Below the pieces are notes generated by a model. That model was not told the DNA's origin. It ran no database searches and saw nothing but the letters and a program-made list of their open reading frames with translations. A stretch of DNA of 64,000 nucleotides from JAWVFK01 sp033856175 (GTDB taxonomy: Bacteria; Actinomycetota; Thermoleophilia; Solirubrobacterales; 70-9). Both the position numbers and the translations under genes were made by a program. Of this stretch, positions 63,812 through 64,000 are shown one piece after another; within the stretch, counting starts at the first letter, position 1; every line of letters begins with the position of its first letter. Location: positions 1 to 64,000 of the forward strand of contig JAWVFK010000037.1 in NCBI GenBank assembly GCA_033856175.1. Direction: 5' to 3'.

Positions 63812-64000
63812 GACGGCTCTCCCTGCGGGGCCGGAGGGCCGGCGACGCGGCTGAGCGCCTGGCCGCCGAGCGAGGCGGTGACGAGGGCCGCGCAGAGCAG
63901 CGCCGCGGCGAGGCCGTCGGCGCGGTCGGCGAGCTTGCCGACGAGCAAGATCGAGAGGGTGAGCAGCCAGAGGCGGGCGAGCGTCGAGACCGCCGTCAGC
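63808..64000 (-). CDS. AtpI-like membrane protein, partial (N-terminus beyond the right edge)
   Basis: The last 63 codons are visible: LTAVSTLARLWLLTLSILLVG, KLADRADGLAAALLCAALVTASLGG, then a short tail ending PQGEPS and TGA. The two hydrophobic segments and the position directly before atpB fit the small ATP synthase-associated protein AtpI/UncI. Too little is present for a firm family call. Confidence 0.6.
   Translation of the reverse strand, partial: LTAVSTLARLWLLTLSILLVGKLADRADGLAAALLCAALVTASLGGQALSRVAGPPAPQGEPS

Overview
The window is very GC-rich chromosomal DNA with dense, mostly overlapping gene packing. The mix of genes suggests an actinobacterium, most likely class Thermoleophilia (Solirubrobacterales or a relative). 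It includes secreted Ig-like and propeller proteins, FtsX-type ABC systems paired with two-component regulators, LCP wall ligase, SecA with a zinc tail, short HPF, and an F-type ATP synthase in the order atpI-B-E-F-H-A-G-D-C. The taxonomic placement is inferred from gene content and base composition, not from a marker gene. No rRNA, tRNA, CRISPR array or intact insertion sequence was recognised.

Left part (1-26.8 kb). A truncated secreted protein made of tandem Ig-like repeats lies at the left edge. Next is a minus-strand operon that starts with nadA and continues into three redox/maturation genes resembling methylamine dehydrogenase (mau) genes: a MauE-MauD-like fusion, a Tat-exported Cys-rich small protein, and a MauF/CcdA-like membrane protein fused to a propeller-like domain. 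DNA repair and NAD genes follow: mutM, nadC, and an ECF sigma factor translationally coupled to ogt. Then come a GMC oxidoreductase and a small module made of a SocA/Panacea-like protein, a stand-alone proteasome-fold hydrolase and an XRE regulator. Two regulatory blocks follow. One is an ABC export operon (lipoprotein, two ATPases, FtsX permease) carrying its own response regulator and kinase. The other is a divergent response regulator/kinase pair with a PepSY-domain gene. Similar operator-like repeats sit before the lipoprotein, the response regulator and the PepSY gene. A double-propeller protein and prfB, with a programmed +1 frameshift, close this part.

Middle part (26.8-44.9 kb). A Phd/PIN toxin-antitoxin pair is followed by a more AT-rich stretch with a hyaluronan-synthase-like glycosyltransferase and a small secreted protein. 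Housekeeping genes follow on the minus strand: secA, hpf with a structured 5' leader, comF, a CheY-like regulator preceded by what looks like the relic of a histidine kinase, an NDP-sugar pyrophosphorylase and ahcY. A 2344-residue secreted, membrane-anchored propeller/metallophosphoesterase-like protein carries the same about 45-bp dispersed repeat twice, read in different frames. An ECF sigma factor lies next to it.

Right part (44.9-64 kb). A seven-gene overlapping operon runs M20 peptidase, LCP ligase, UDP-glucose/GDP-mannose dehydrogenase, sugar nucleotidyltransferase, phosphoglucose/phosphomannose isomerase, ABC ATPase and FtsX permease. It looks like cell-surface polysaccharide supply, attachment and export. 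A divergent AbrB/PIN module, two tandem paralogous membrane proteins of unknown function and the ATP synthase operon (running off the right edge in atpI) complete the window.
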